From the NCBI GenBank assembly GCA_913057785.1, contig CAJXPD010000080.1, positions 1 to 37,819 of the forward strand: a stretch of 37,819 nt of DNA. The letters run 5' to 3'. Below the pieces are notes generated by a model. That model worked only from the letters and a program-made list of their open reading frames with translations, ran no database searches and was not told the DNA's origin. Each line of letters starts with the position of its first letter. Within the stretch, counting starts at the first letter, position 1. The translations under genes and the position numbers were made by a program. This DNA comes from an uncultured Lewinella sp. (GTDB lineage: Bacteria > Bacteroidota > Bacteroidia > Chitinophagales > Saprospiraceae). Positions 16,558 to 25,425 of the stretch are shown one piece after another.

Positions 16558-18246
16558 ATGAAGAACTGTAGGTTGTTATTCTTTGCTTTGCTCCTCACCG
16601 GGTCTTGGTATGCATGTACTCCTAAGATGGAAGACGGCGGATCCGATCCTATCGAAGCCGATGTGGTGGTGTATGGAGGAACTGCCGCGGCAGTGGTGGC
16701 GGCTGTACAAGTGAAGCGGATGGGGAAGTCAGTGGTAGTCGTCTCCCCAGATACGCACCTGGGAGGACTTTCTTCTGGTGGATTAGGTTGGACTGATACG
16801 GGTAATAAGGCGGTTATTGGCGGAATAGCCCGACAGTTCTATCATAAGATTTTCCAACACTATCAAGACAGTACGGCTTGGAAGTGGCAATCCCGTTCTG
16901 AATATGGCAACCGTGGACAAGGTACTCCTGCCATAGATGGAGCCGAACGGACGATGTGGATCTTTGAACCGAGTACCGCTGAGGCTGCTTTTGAGGAATT
17001 CGTGAAAGAATATGATATCGAGATTTATCGGGAGGAATGGTTAGACCGGGCGGAGGGAGTCGTGATGGATGGAAAAAATATCAGTACAATAACCACCTTG
17101 AGTGGGCAACAATATAAGGGCAAGCAGTTTATAGATGCCACCTATGAAGGGGACCTCATGGCATCAGCTGGTGTAGCCTATCATGTTGGACGAGAAGCTA
17201 ATAGTGTTTATGGAGAGAAGTGGAATGGTATTCAGACCGGCGTATTACATCACGATCATTTCTTCAAAAAACCAGTTGACCCATATCTAGAGAAAGGGAA
17301 TCCTGATAGTGGTGTTTTGCCTAGGATATCAACCGAGCCTCCGGGAGACTACGGACAGGGGGATAAGCGAATTCAGGCCTATTGTTTCCGAATGTGCCTA
17401 AGTAATCACCCCGATAATAGGGTGCCTTTTTCAAAGCCAACCGGCTATGATCCAGCTCAATACGAGTTGTTGGTTCGAGTATTTCAGGAAGGTTGGGACG
17501 AGCTATTTAGAAAGTTTGACCCGATTCCCAATCGTAAAACAGATACCAACAATCATGGTCCTTTCAGTACCGATAATATTGGTATGAACTATGATTATCC
17601 AGAAGCGAGCTATGAAAAACGGCGTGAGATTATAGCTGAACACGAATTGTATCAGAAGGGTTTGCTATATTTTCTATCCACTGATCCACGTATACCGAAA
17701 GAATATCAAGACAAATTAAATGAATGGGGCTTAGCCAAAGACGAATTTACGGACAATGGTAATTGGCCGCATCAATTGTATATCCGTGAAGCTAGAAGGA
17801 TGATCGGCAAGTACGTAATGACAGAGCATGAGGTAATGGGAGATCGGGAGGTGCTCGAATCCGTAGGGATGGGCTCCTATACGATGGACTCTCACAATGT
17901 CCAACGGTACATTAAACCGGATGGCTTTGTGCAAAACGAAGGAGATCTTGGAGTTAAGCCTGCGCAACCTTATCAAATCCACCTGGGTGCCCTCTTGCCC
18001 AAGGCGGAGGAATGCACCAATTTGACCGTTCCGATTTGTGTTTCCAGTTCACATATTGCTTTTGGTTCGATCCGTATGGAGCCTGTCTTTATGATCTTAG
18101 GTCAAAGTGCAGCAACAGTAGCCGTTCAAGCAATTGATGAAGAGCTATCGGTGCAGGAGGTTCCCTATAAGCAAGTACGTGAACGATTGGAAGCTGATGG
18201 TCAGGTGCTAGCTTATATCAAGCCGGAGACACCTACATCCAAATAG
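16558..18246 (+). CDS. Exported FAD-dependent oxidoreductase (FAD_oxidored family)
   Basis: A 562-residue protein. A short signal with Cys20 (SWYAC) suggests a lipoprotein. The N-terminal dinucleotide-binding motif is VVVYGGTAAAVVAAVQVKRMG, followed by the family block HLGGLSSGGLGWTD and later FIDATYEGDLMASAGVAY. The C-terminus has GSIRMEPVFMILGQSAATVA, closing the FAD site. Members are common beside sulfatases and glycosidases in Bacteroidota and Planctomycetes, and some have been loosely labelled xanthan lyase. It probably oxidises a sugar or sugar-acid unit in the periplasm, but the substrate is unproven. It is cotranscribed with the sulfatase upstream and the ChbG-like gene 34 bases downstream. 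Confidence 0.88.
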   Translation: MKNCRLLFFALLLTGSWYACTPKMEDGGSDPIEADVVVYGGTAAAVVAAVQVKRMGKSVVVVSPDTHLGGLSSGGLGWTDTGNKAVIGGIARQFYHKIFQHYQDSTAWKWQSRSEYGNRGQGTPAIDGAERTMWIFEPSTAEAAFEEFVKEYDIEIYREEWLDRAEGVVMDGKNISTITTLSGQQYKGKQFIDATYEGDLMASAGVAYHVGREANSVYGEKWNGIQTGVLHHDHFFKKPVDPYLEKGNPDSGVLPRISTEPPGDYGQGDKRIQAYCFRMCLSNHPDNRVPFSKPTGYDPAQYELLVRVFQEGWDELFRKFDPIPNRKTDTNNHGPFSTDNIGMNYDYPEASYEKRREIIAEHELYQKGLLYFLSTDPRIPKEYQDKLNEWGLAKDEFTDNGNWPHQLYIREARRMIGKYVMTEHEVMGDREVLESVGMGSYTMDSHNVQRYIKPDGFVQNEGDLGVKPAQPYQIHLGALLPKAEECTNLTVPICVSSSHIAFGSIRMEPVFMILGQSAATVAVQAIDEELSVQEVPYKQVRERLEADGQVLAYIKPETPTSK

Positions 18247-18280
18247 ATTCTTTAATAGGAAGCAAGAAGAATAGTATTAG

Positions 18281-19162
18281 ATGTACAACAAAAAAGCGAG
18301 TTACACCCTCCTAAACCTAATAGGTGTCTGGCTATTGTGTAGCAGCCTCACCGCCTTTAGCTGCACGGCACAAGGCTCAAAAACCCGCCTTTTGATTCGT
18401 ATAGATGACATGGGTTTTTCACATGCCGTTAATCTAGCCTGCCTGGAAACCTATACTAAGGGTATTGCCAGATCAGTTGAAGTATTAGTTACCGGACCTT
18501 GGTTTGAGGAAGCGGCGCAAATGCTCAGAGACCACCCTGGACTAGACGCTGGGGTTCATTTGACTCTGACTAGCGAATGGAGCAACTTGAAATGGCGTCC
18601 CCTTACTCAAGCTAGCAGCTTGGTGGATGAAGATGGTTATTTCTTCCCGATGATCTGGAGGAACAGAAACTTTCCAGAATTGGGCTATCTAAAATCGGTT
18701 GATTGGAATCTAAGTGAAGTAGAGGCTGAATGGCGAGCCCAGATTGAACTAGCCAAAAAGAAAATTCCACAGTTAAGTCATTTGTCAGGACATATGGGGT
18801 GTCAAAATATTAGCCCAGAAGCTAGGGAGTTAATGTTTAAACTGGCAGAAGAGTATGAATTGGACATCCACTTAGAGCAAGCGGGAGTGAAATGGGCGCC
18901 TTCGTGGTCTGGAAACCAATATAGTGGAGAAGAGAAGGAAGAACGCTTTCTACAGATGTTACAAAGTCTTGAACAAGGAGACTGGCTAGTAGTGGAGCAT
19001 CCCGGATATGATGTCCTGGAATTACAGACAGTGGGACACAAGGGATATGAAAATGTCGCTGCTGATCGTGCAGGTGTAACTAAGGTGTTTACAAGTGAAA
19101 GGGTAGCTGAATACTTGCAAAGTAATAATATTGAATTGATTAGCTATAAGGATTTGAAGTAA
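18281..19162 (+). CDS. ChbG/YdjC-type carbohydrate deacetylase, exported
   Basis: A 293-residue protein of the YdjC/ChbG family. The metal-binding pattern is visible: RIDDMGFS (Asp42-Asp43), GVHLTLTSEW (His93) and HLSGHMG (His167 and His171). Family members deacetylate N-acetylated sugars such as chitooligosaccharides. Here residues 8-30 form a signal peptide (LLNLIGVWLLCSSLTAFSC), so the enzyme acts outside the cytoplasm, unlike E. coli ChbG. It sits 34 bases after the FAD oxidoreductase, which suggests action on the same exported or surface-bound sugar. Confidence 0.85.
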   Translation: MYNKKASYTLLNLIGVWLLCSSLTAFSCTAQGSKTRLLIRIDDMGFSHAVNLACLETYTKGIARSVEVLVTGPWFEEAAQMLRDHPGLDAGVHLTLTSEWSNLKWRPLTQASSLVDEDGYFFPMIWRNRNFPELGYLKSVDWNLSEVEAEWRAQIELAKKKIPQLSHLSGHMGCQNISPEARELMFKLAEEYELDIHLEQAGVKWAPSWSGNQYSGEEKEERFLQMLQSLEQGDWLVVEHPGYDVLELQTVGHKGYENVAADRAGVTKVFTSERVAEYLQSNNIELISYKDLK

Positions 19163-19307
19163 TGCTTGAATTGAGGTTGATATGTTCTGCTTGATCTGTG
19201 ATAGTTCTTTGTTGTTAAGGTCTTTGAGGGATTTGAATTCGTATCTTCCATTCGTGCTATTCATTCCAGACAGACTGGGTAGCTTCATCAGGTAGAACTA
19301 AAATTTA

Positions 19308-20462
19308 ATGTACATGTATAGTCAATTTACAGCGGCTGTAGCAGGCACTGGCTTCATTGGACCCGTTCACATTGAAGCTTTACAACGATTAGGAGTGAAA
19401 GTGAAAGGCGTGCTAGGGAGCTCTGCGTCCAAAGGGGCCAAAGTGCGAGATAAACATGGATTGGAAGTAGCCTATGCTTCCTTCGAGGAGCTGTTGGCGG
19501 ATTCGGATGTAGATGCTGTGCATCTTGCCGTTCCTAATGTTTTGCACTTCGAAATGTCGAAGAAGGCTCTGCAAGCGGGAAAACATGTGATGTGCGAAAA
19601 GCCTTTGGCCATGAATGCTGAAGAAACCGCTGAGCTAGTTGCTTTAGCCGACTCCACAGGCTTGGCTGCAGGCGTTTGTTATAATATTCGGTACTATCCC
19701 CTGAATTTGGAAGCACGGGCACGGGTGAGAAAAGGAGAGCTTGGTAGAGTGTTTTCAGTGGTCGGTAGCTATGTTCAGGATTGGTTGCTATATGATACGG
19801 ATTACAATTGGCGAGTCTTGGCCGATCAGGGAGGTGCCCTGCGGGCCGTATCTGATATCGGTACGCATTGGATGGACTTGATTCATTCCATCACAGACCT
19901 GGAAGTAGAAGCTGTATTTGCTGATCTTTCAACGGTGCATCCTTTACGCAAAAGACCTAAGGGTGAGGTGGCTACTTTCAGTGATGAGGCACTACCGCCG
20001 GAACAATTGGAAGAGATCGATATCACGACGGATGATTGTGGTAGTATCCTCTTTCGATTCAAAGGGGGAGGGAAAGGACAACTCTGGGTTTCTCAAGTTA
20101 CTGCTGGGCGGAAAAATTGCCTGCGGTATGAAATCTCAGGCTCAAAGCACGCACTAGCCTGGAACAGTGAACAGCCAAATCAACTGTGGCTTGGACAGCG
20201 TAATGAGGCAAACCATAGTCTCTTAAAAGACCCGGGATTACTGAAGTCTGAAATACGACCTTATGCCAATTATCCTGGCGGCCACAACGAGGGATTCCCT
20301 GATACTTTCAAGCAGTGTTTTCGCTCCTTCTATGATGCGATTGCCGCCGGAAAATCTAGCCAAGAGGCGCTGTATCCTACCTTCAGCGATGGACATCAGG
20401 AGGTTCGATTGTGTGATGCTATCCTATTAAGTCATCAGGAAGAGCGCTGGGTTACGCTTTAG
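19308..20462 (+). CDS. Gfo/Idh/MocA family oxidoreductase
   Basis: A 384-residue NAD(P)-dependent sugar dehydrogenase. The Rossmann motif is GTGFIG (13-18) with the usual VHIEALQRL helix. The conserved EKP is at 97-99 and the substrate-site block DIGTHWMDL starts at 183. The C-terminal alpha/beta domain ends with the SFYDAIAAGKSSQEALYPTFSDG pattern. There is no signal peptide, so it is cytoplasmic. Members oxidise or isomerise sugars and inositols, or act on 3-keto-glycosides. A second ATG at 19314 is an alternative start. It lies between an exported deacetylase and deoC and is probably part of the same catabolic block. Confidence 0.92.
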   Translation: MYMYSQFTAAVAGTGFIGPVHIEALQRLGVKVKGVLGSSASKGAKVRDKHGLEVAYASFEELLADSDVDAVHLAVPNVLHFEMSKKALQAGKHVMCEKPLAMNAEETAELVALADSTGLAAGVCYNIRYYPLNLEARARVRKGELGRVFSVVGSYVQDWLLYDTDYNWRVLADQGGALRAVSDIGTHWMDLIHSITDLEVEAVFADLSTVHPLRKRPKGEVATFSDEALPPEQLEEIDITTDDCGSILFRFKGGGKGQLWVSQVTAGRKNCLRYEISGSKHALAWNSEQPNQLWLGQRNEANHSLLKDPGLLKSEIRPYANYPGGHNEGFPDTFKQCFRSFYDAIAAGKSSQEALYPTFSDGHQEVRLCDAILLSHQEERWVTL

Positions 20463-20541
20463 CTGGATTAGAACTAAATTAGAAAGAATTACTTGATAAA
20501 CGTCTCTCTTATCTCATCTCCAGAGAGCTAAAAATTGACAA

Positions 20542-21300
20542 ATGGAAGTTAGTGTTAAGGACTTAGCAAAGATGATTGATCATTCTTTATTGCATCCTAC
20601 CATGACGGAGCAGGATCTAAAAGTAGGTTGTGATTTGGCGAAAGCCTATGACGTGGCCTCGGTTTGTATTAAGCCCTATGCGGTGAAAGAGGCGGTCCAG
20701 TGGTTGTCAGGAACGGATGTGATGGTCGGTACGGTGATCGGTTTTCCGCAAGGTAACAGTGCCATAGCGATTAAGGTAGCAGAAACAGAGCAAGCCTGCA
20801 AGGACGGTGCAGTAGAGATTGACATGGTAGTAAATATTGGGAAAGTATTGGGCGAGGACTGGGATTATGTTCAGGAAGAGATTAGAGCTGTAGCTGAAAA
20901 AACGCATCAATATGGAGCGGCCTTGAAAGTGATATTTGAGAATGACTTTTTACCAGAGGATAAATACAAAATTAAGCTTTGCGAAATCTGCAGCGAGTTA
21001 AAGGCGGAGTTTGTGAAGACCTCCACGGGTTATGGCATGGTAAAAGGCCCAGATGGGAAATATGGTTATCAAGGAGCTACGGAGCACGATCTCAGCCTGA
21101 TGCGTGCCCATAGCGCTGACTCCGTACAGGTCAAGGCAGCAGGTGGCGTTCGGACCCTGGATGATCTATTGAAAGTTCGGGCTTTGGGAGTGACGCGGAT
21201 TGGGGCTACTGCCACGGCCAAGATTCTCGATGCAGCTGCGGAAAGATTCGGAGGACAGGCCGGAGATGGGACAGTTCACGCAGAGACAAAGGGGTATTAG
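20542..21300 (+). CDS. deoC: Deoxyribose-phosphate aldolase
   Basis: A 252-residue class I aldolase of the DeoC/LacD group that cleaves 2-deoxyribose-5-phosphate to glyceraldehyde-3-phosphate and acetaldehyde. The Schiff-base lysine is Lys159 in FVKTSTGYG. The partner Lys198 is in VKAAGGVRT and the catalytic Asp94 in EIDMVVNIG. The length is typical. No nucleoside phosphorylase or phosphopentomutase gene is nearby, as would be expected for nucleoside salvage. Instead it sits among sugar oxidation and hydrolysis genes, so it may serve a different retro-aldol step here (inference). Confidence 0.95.
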   Translation: MEVSVKDLAKMIDHSLLHPTMTEQDLKVGCDLAKAYDVASVCIKPYAVKEAVQWLSGTDVMVGTVIGFPQGNSAIAIKVAETEQACKDGAVEIDMVVNIGKVLGEDWDYVQEEIRAVAEKTHQYGAALKVIFENDFLPEDKYKIKLCEICSELKAEFVKTSTGYGMVKGPDGKYGYQGATEHDLSLMRAHSADSVQVKAAGGVRTLDDLLKVRALGVTRIGATATAKILDAAAERFGGQAGDGTVHAETKGY

Positions 21301-21360
21301 TCGAGCCCCGAGAAACAGTGACACCTCTGATTATTTACTGACGAAAAAGGAGATCCAAGC

Positions 21361-21384
21361 AGCTGGAATTACCAGCTAGTTTTT
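21361..21384 (+). terminator. Rho-independent terminator after deoC
   Basis: AGCTGG (21361-21366) and CCAGCT (21372-21377) pair across a five-base loop, followed by AG and five T (21380-21384). This is a short but classical intrinsic terminator 60 bases after the deoC stop. It separates deoC from the GH97 gene. Confidence 0.5.
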
Positions 21385-21412
21385 AACTTGCGGAGCACAA
21401 AAATGAAAACCT

Positions 21413-21429
21413 TCTCAAGAAACTTGAGA
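21413..21429 (+). promoter_or_regulatory. Leader hairpin before the GH97 gene
   Basis: TCTCAAG (21413-21419) and CTTGAGA (21423-21429) form a perfect 7-bp stem with a three-base A loop, ending 13 bases before the ATG at 21443. It also lies inside a 20-codon frame starting at 21403 (MKTFSRNL...). It could affect translation of GH97 or be incidental. Confidence 0.3.
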
Positions 21430-21442
21430 GCAGATTTAAGTG

Positions 21443-23332
21443 ATGCAGTTAGAATCTCCAAGTAAAAACATCTGTCTTCGAATAAAATTCACAGATAAGA
21501 TCTACTATGCCATAGACTTTAAAGGTGAGAATGTGATGTGGTACTCTCCCATAAGCCTCTCACTAGATGATGGCCAAATCTTAGGTTCCCATCCTAAGGT
21601 AATCCAGTCTAAGACTAAAGCAGTGGACGAAATCATTCCCACAGTTTGGGGAATTCGCTCTGAAGTTCCCAATGCTTATCATCAGTTAACCTTAGAGATG
21701 GAAGGCGGATACAGTCTGGTATTTCGGGCCTATGATGACGGCGTAGCCTATCGTTTTAGCACTCATTTTGACAAAACGATCAGAGTAACTTCTGAAGAAG
21801 TCGGCTTCCGTTTTCTGCAGGATCATTCCTTAGTAGCTCATGTCGTCGGTGACTTTCAGACTTCTTATGAAAAGCTCTATACCAAGTACAAGATTAGTGA
21901 GGTTGTTGAAGAAGAATTCATCAGCTTACCGCTGGTCGTCAGCACGCCCACTTGCCATTTAGCGATCACTGAAGCCGATCTGTATGACTACCCGGGGATG
22001 TATATCCGGAAATTAGGCAATAATAATCGCTATTTCTTGGATGGTCTCTTTCCCACCTATCCCACCGCATGGGAGCCAGGAGGTCTTTGTCAATTTAACC
22101 TCAGAGTCACAGAAAGAGCTAATTATATGGCGGAAACCCAAGGGATGCGAGACTTCCCTTGGCGAGTCGTGGTAGTGGCAGGATCGGATCAAGAGCTAGC
22201 TGATAGTGATATGGTGTATAAATTGTCTCGCCCTTCCATGATCGAAACGGATTGGATAAAACCGGGTAAGGTAGCCTGGGATTGGTTTAATGATTGGAAT
22301 CTAACGGGTGTAGATTTCGAAACGGGTGTAAACAATCGTACCTACGAATACTACATTGATTTTGCGGCGGAGCATGGGCTGGAATACGTGATTATGGATG
22401 AGGGATGGTCTGATGTTTTCGATCTCTTACTACAGAAACCAACTGTAGATGTCCCACATCTGGTACAATATGCTAAAGAAAAAGAGGTAGGAATCGTGCT
22501 TTGGTGCGTGTGGCACACCTTAGATCGTCAAATGCAAGCCGCTTTGGATCAATTCAAGGAATGGGGGGTCAAGGGAGTCAAAGTGGACTTCATCGATCGG
22601 GATGATCAAATAGCAATAGATTTTTACGAAACCCTAGCCCGAGAAACGGCCAAGAGAGAGCTATTACTCAATATTCATGGCTGTAGCAAACCTACTGGAT
22701 TACATCGGACCTATCCGAATGTGATCAATTACGAGGGAGTGCGGGGCAATGAATACAATAAGTTTGATAAAGATGAAAATCCAGGTCACAGCGTCGATCT
22801 CGTGTATACCCGGATGATTGCTGGGCCTATGGATTATACCCCAGGCTCCATGCGTAATTCCGTAAAAGGTAAGTTCTTTACTGATTTTAGTAATCCAATG
22901 AGTCATGGCACTCGTTGCCATCAATTGGGGATGTACGTCGTTTATTACAGCCCTATGCAGATGCTTTGTGACGCCCCTACAGCTTACTTGCCTTATCCAG
23001 ATATCTTGTCCTTCCTGACAGAAGTGCCAGTTACTTGGGATGAAACAGTGGTTCTGGATGGAAAAATCGGAGAATATGTGGTCGTGGCAAGGCAGAAAGG
23101 GAAGGACTGGTACATTGGTGCTTTGACGGACTGGACGGAACGGGAAGTAGAGGTAGATCTATCTTTTCTAGAAGATAAAAACTACCAGGCCAGAATTTTC
23201 GCCGACGGCATTAATGCCAACCGGCATGCTGAAGATTACCGAGTAACCGACCGCATATTGACAAGAACGGATCGTTTAGCGTTGACTTTGAAAAGCGGAG
23301 GAGGTGCTGCGGTTCAAATCAAGCCCGTTTAG
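21443..23332 (+). CDS. Glycoside hydrolase family 97, without signal peptide
   Basis: A 629-residue GH97 enzyme (alpha-glucosidase/alpha-galactosidase family, mostly Bacteroidota). The N-terminal beta-sandwich covers about residues 1-260 (YDDGVAYRF, LPTYPTAW-like patch at PTYPTAWEPG). The TIM barrel (about 265-530) contains VAWDWFNDWN, YVIMDEGW, KGVKVDFIDRDDQ and NYEGVRGNEY. The Asp in KVDF (382) is at the position known as nucleophile in retaining GH97 alpha-galactosidases, pointing to a retaining enzyme. A C-terminal beta-domain follows. The frame begins directly with domain sequence and a TAA lies just upstream in frame, so no export signal is encoded. Start could also be GTG at 21440. Confidence 0.92.
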   Translation: MQLESPSKNICLRIKFTDKIYYAIDFKGENVMWYSPISLSLDDGQILGSHPKVIQSKTKAVDEIIPTVWGIRSEVPNAYHQLTLEMEGGYSLVFRAYDDGVAYRFSTHFDKTIRVTSEEVGFRFLQDHSLVAHVVGDFQTSYEKLYTKYKISEVVEEEFISLPLVVSTPTCHLAITEADLYDYPGMYIRKLGNNNRYFLDGLFPTYPTAWEPGGLCQFNLRVTERANYMAETQGMRDFPWRVVVVAGSDQELADSDMVYKLSRPSMIETDWIKPGKVAWDWFNDWNLTGVDFETGVNNRTYEYYIDFAAEHGLEYVIMDEGWSDVFDLLLQKPTVDVPHLVQYAKEKEVGIVLWCVWHTLDRQMQAALDQFKEWGVKGVKVDFIDRDDQIAIDFYETLARETAKRELLLNIHGCSKPTGLHRTYPNVINYEGVRGNEYNKFDKDENPGHSVDLVYTRMIAGPMDYTPGSMRNSVKGKFFTDFSNPMSHGTRCHQLGMYVVYYSPMQMLCDAPTAYLPYPDILSFLTEVPVTWDETVVLDGKIGEYVVVARQKGKDWYIGALTDWTEREVEVDLSFLEDKNYQARIFADGINANRHAEDYRVTDRILTRTDRLALTLKSGGGAAVQIKPV

Positions 23333-23433
23333 CGGGTTCGATTCTCTCATTATTTCGTGTCTTGGTGTTAGTTACAAGAAATTGTTGGAGAATGGGCCTT
23401 GATTGGTATTTAATTGGATCATAACTTGGAGGC

Positions 23434-24234
23434 ATGATTAATTTGGGGGAGGGACAATACTTTGGGAAAGCCATACAGTCTACGGACCGGCCTAGGTTTA
23501 AGCTCAGCTTGACGCGCTATGAAGGTGGAGAAAGTATTGAAGCCCATTGCCATAGTAATCATTACCTCAGTATCCTCACGCAAGGAAGCTATGTCGAAGA
23601 CAACGGCTCTGACAGCCGGCTGATTCAAGCCGGTGATATCGTTTTTCGCCCCAGTCATTACGTTCATCAGAATTTATTCCAGGACCGAGCTTCTACCTGT
23701 TTTAATATAGAGTTTAAGGAGGGATGGGGAGAAGAAATTTTGAATGATTTCAATTTTCCTACCCACTTCATTAAATACACCTCGGTCAAGCATCCTGGAA
23801 TATTTCAAATTCTTTGGGCACACAATCAGGAGGGCGATGCAGACGCTGTGTTAGAAATTTTATACCATTGGTTGCACCATTCCAATCCGATGGATTTGCC
23901 TTCGCGGAAATCTCTTCGGGTAGTACAGGAGGTCTGCGAGATTCTTTCCTCGGAATTAGAGGTGTTCCATTCGCTGGGTCAATTAAGTGGGCGTGTTTAT
24001 GTTCATCCGGCTTACCTAGCGCGAGCATTCAAGAAACACATGGGCTTGACCATCAGCCAACACCAAATGCGTGTAAAGTTGGCCCAGGTGGTACGACAAT
24101 TACTAGATACACAATTGAAATTAAGTGATATCTCCTTCCAATATGGATTTTATGATGATGCCCATTTGATTCGTGCTTTTAAACGGCATTACGGTATCTC
24201 GCCTCATCAATTTCGCTTGCGCATTAAAGGTTAA
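23434..24234 (+). CDS. AraC family transcriptional regulator
   Basis: A 266-residue regulator. An N-terminal cupin-like sensor domain (about 10-100, with EAHCHSNHYLSILTQGSY and GDIVFRPSHYVHQNLF) precedes a C-terminal double helix-turn-helix (about 165-266). The first DNA-reading unit is around VHPAYLARAFKKHMGLTISQH and the second around LSDISFQYGFYDDAHLIRAFKRHYGISPHQFR. It follows GH97 by 101 bases on the same strand and is a good candidate for sugar-responsive control of the preceding carbohydrate block, though no operator repeats were identified. Confidence 0.92.
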   Translation: MINLGEGQYFGKAIQSTDRPRFKLSLTRYEGGESIEAHCHSNHYLSILTQGSYVEDNGSDSRLIQAGDIVFRPSHYVHQNLFQDRASTCFNIEFKEGWGEEILNDFNFPTHFIKYTSVKHPGIFQILWAHNQEGDADAVLEILYHWLHHSNPMDLPSRKSLRVVQEVCEILSSELEVFHSLGQLSGRVYVHPAYLARAFKKHMGLTISQHQMRVKLAQVVRQLLDTQLKLSDISFQYGFYDDAHLIRAFKRHYGISPHQFRLRIKG

Positions 24235-24265
24235 TCTCGTACAATTTTTCATTTGTGGTTTGACC

Positions 24266-24273
24266 TAGTTTTG
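24266..24273 (+). promoter_or_regulatory. Perfect TAnnTTTG box upstream of the zincin-like gene
   Basis: TAGTTTTG at 24266-24273 matches the Bacteroidota -7 consensus at all six fixed positions, 17 bases before the ATG at 24291. No good TTG is found 17-23 bases further upstream, so it is only a partial promoter match. Confidence 0.33.
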
Positions 24274-24290
24274 GGAAAAAACCCGACTTT

Positions 24291-25391
24291 ATGTGTAAAA
24301 CTGTTATTCAGCAGGTGCTGCTTACAGCACTTCTCTTGTGTGCCATTTCTTCAACTGCCCAGCATCAGATCGAGCACCCTTCTTCGGACCTCAACTATGA
24401 TCAAATTTATGCTTATGGCGTAGACGCCAACATTACTCCTGCACTAGATTTGTTACAGCAAAGCAGTGACAAGCTTTCCGCAAAGGACCAATCTTTCAAA
24501 GAGCGATTTTTGGCTCGTTTTGTAGAAGGGGAATCGCCAGAATCTGATGAGCAAATCCAGCACGAGCAGATTCAAGAGTTATTGAGCATTTTCCAATCTT
24601 ATTGGCGAAAGTCAATGCTGGATACTTCTCAAAACTTCGATGGGTATCTAGCCAGTCAAGTTGGACCTTTTCTTAAGAAGAACCACCCGCCCGTCAAAGA
24701 CATCGACATTCAACGCGACAGTATTGGCTATTATCTCAGTGACTATGTTCATAGCCAAGGCTTTTTTACCACCAAAAAGGTGGGTAAAACTGGCAGGCTA
24801 GTGGACCTCCCGATTTGGCAAACTCAGCTAGATACGATCTATACCTTTGAGCTACACAAAGATCAGATGAGGGTGCCGGTAGCCATGATGAAAGATTTCA
24901 TTTCCCTAGGTTGGATACAGTACGCCACCTTAGGAAGGCATTATCCTGGCGGGTGGGCTACTAAAGACACGCTTTTCTGCGTTCGTCAAGCCTATGATCT
25001 GGATAGCGAGAATTTTCAGATCAGCTACTTGGCCCATGAAGGAAGACACCTGGACGATTATCGACACTTCCCAGTACTTAAAAGTTACGATTTGGAATAT
25101 CGAGCAAAATTGACGGAGTTGAGTTTGGCAGATGAAAGCCTCTTTGGCCTTATTTCTTTTTTCATCCATCAGAGTAACCAGGCGAGTAAAAACCCGCATC
25201 AATTTGCGAATTATTGCCTGATTAGGGATTTATCTCAACAGCTGTTTAGGAAAGATTTTGAAGAAAACCTGGAGCTATGGCATAAAATCGAGAAGGCAAA
25301 GATCAATAAGGCAGCACTAAAGCTCCTAAAGCGAAATACGCGGCAACTCCAAAAACAAGGCAAGGACGTAGAGACAATTCTAAAATCTTAG
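24291..25391 (+). CDS. Exported protein with zincin-like HExxH motif, unknown function
   Basis: A 366-residue protein that I do not recognise as a named family. Residues 5-23 form a signal peptide ending STAQ. The middle is helical and charged. At 249-253 the sequence HEGRH fits the HExxH zinc-protease motif, in LAHEGRHLDDYRHF. An acidic patch 16-23 residues later (Glu269 and Glu276 in LEYRAKLTEL) could supply the third zinc ligand as in gluzincins. The C-terminal 80 residues are helical and Lys-rich. It stands alone between an AraC gene and a strong terminator. Peptidase activity is inferred from the motif only. Confidence 0.6.
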   Translation: MCKTVIQQVLLTALLLCAISSTAQHQIEHPSSDLNYDQIYAYGVDANITPALDLLQQSSDKLSAKDQSFKERFLARFVEGESPESDEQIQHEQIQELLSIFQSYWRKSMLDTSQNFDGYLASQVGPFLKKNHPPVKDIDIQRDSIGYYLSDYVHSQGFFTTKKVGKTGRLVDLPIWQTQLDTIYTFELHKDQMRVPVAMMKDFISLGWIQYATLGRHYPGGWATKDTLFCVRQAYDLDSENFQISYLAHEGRHLDDYRHFPVLKSYDLEYRAKLTELSLADESLFGLISFFIHQSNQASKNPHQFANYCLIRDLSQQLFRKDFEENLELWHKIEKAKINKAALKLLKRNTRQLQKQGKDVETILKS

Positions 25392-25425
25392 ATAATACCT
25401 ATTCTACTTAGCAGTTTTTTTGGCT

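Noticed and set aside
19022..19288. Minus-strand 88-codon frame at the end of the ChbG-like gene
   Set aside because: Half of it is antisense to a well-supported gene; the intergenic half (MKLPSLSGMNSTNGRYEF...) is protein-like but too short and unrecognised to call.
23814..24128. Plus-strand 104-codon frame inside the AraC gene
   Set aside because: It is entirely inside the AraC reading frame, shifted by one or two bases, with Gly/Ser-rich non-domain sequence.
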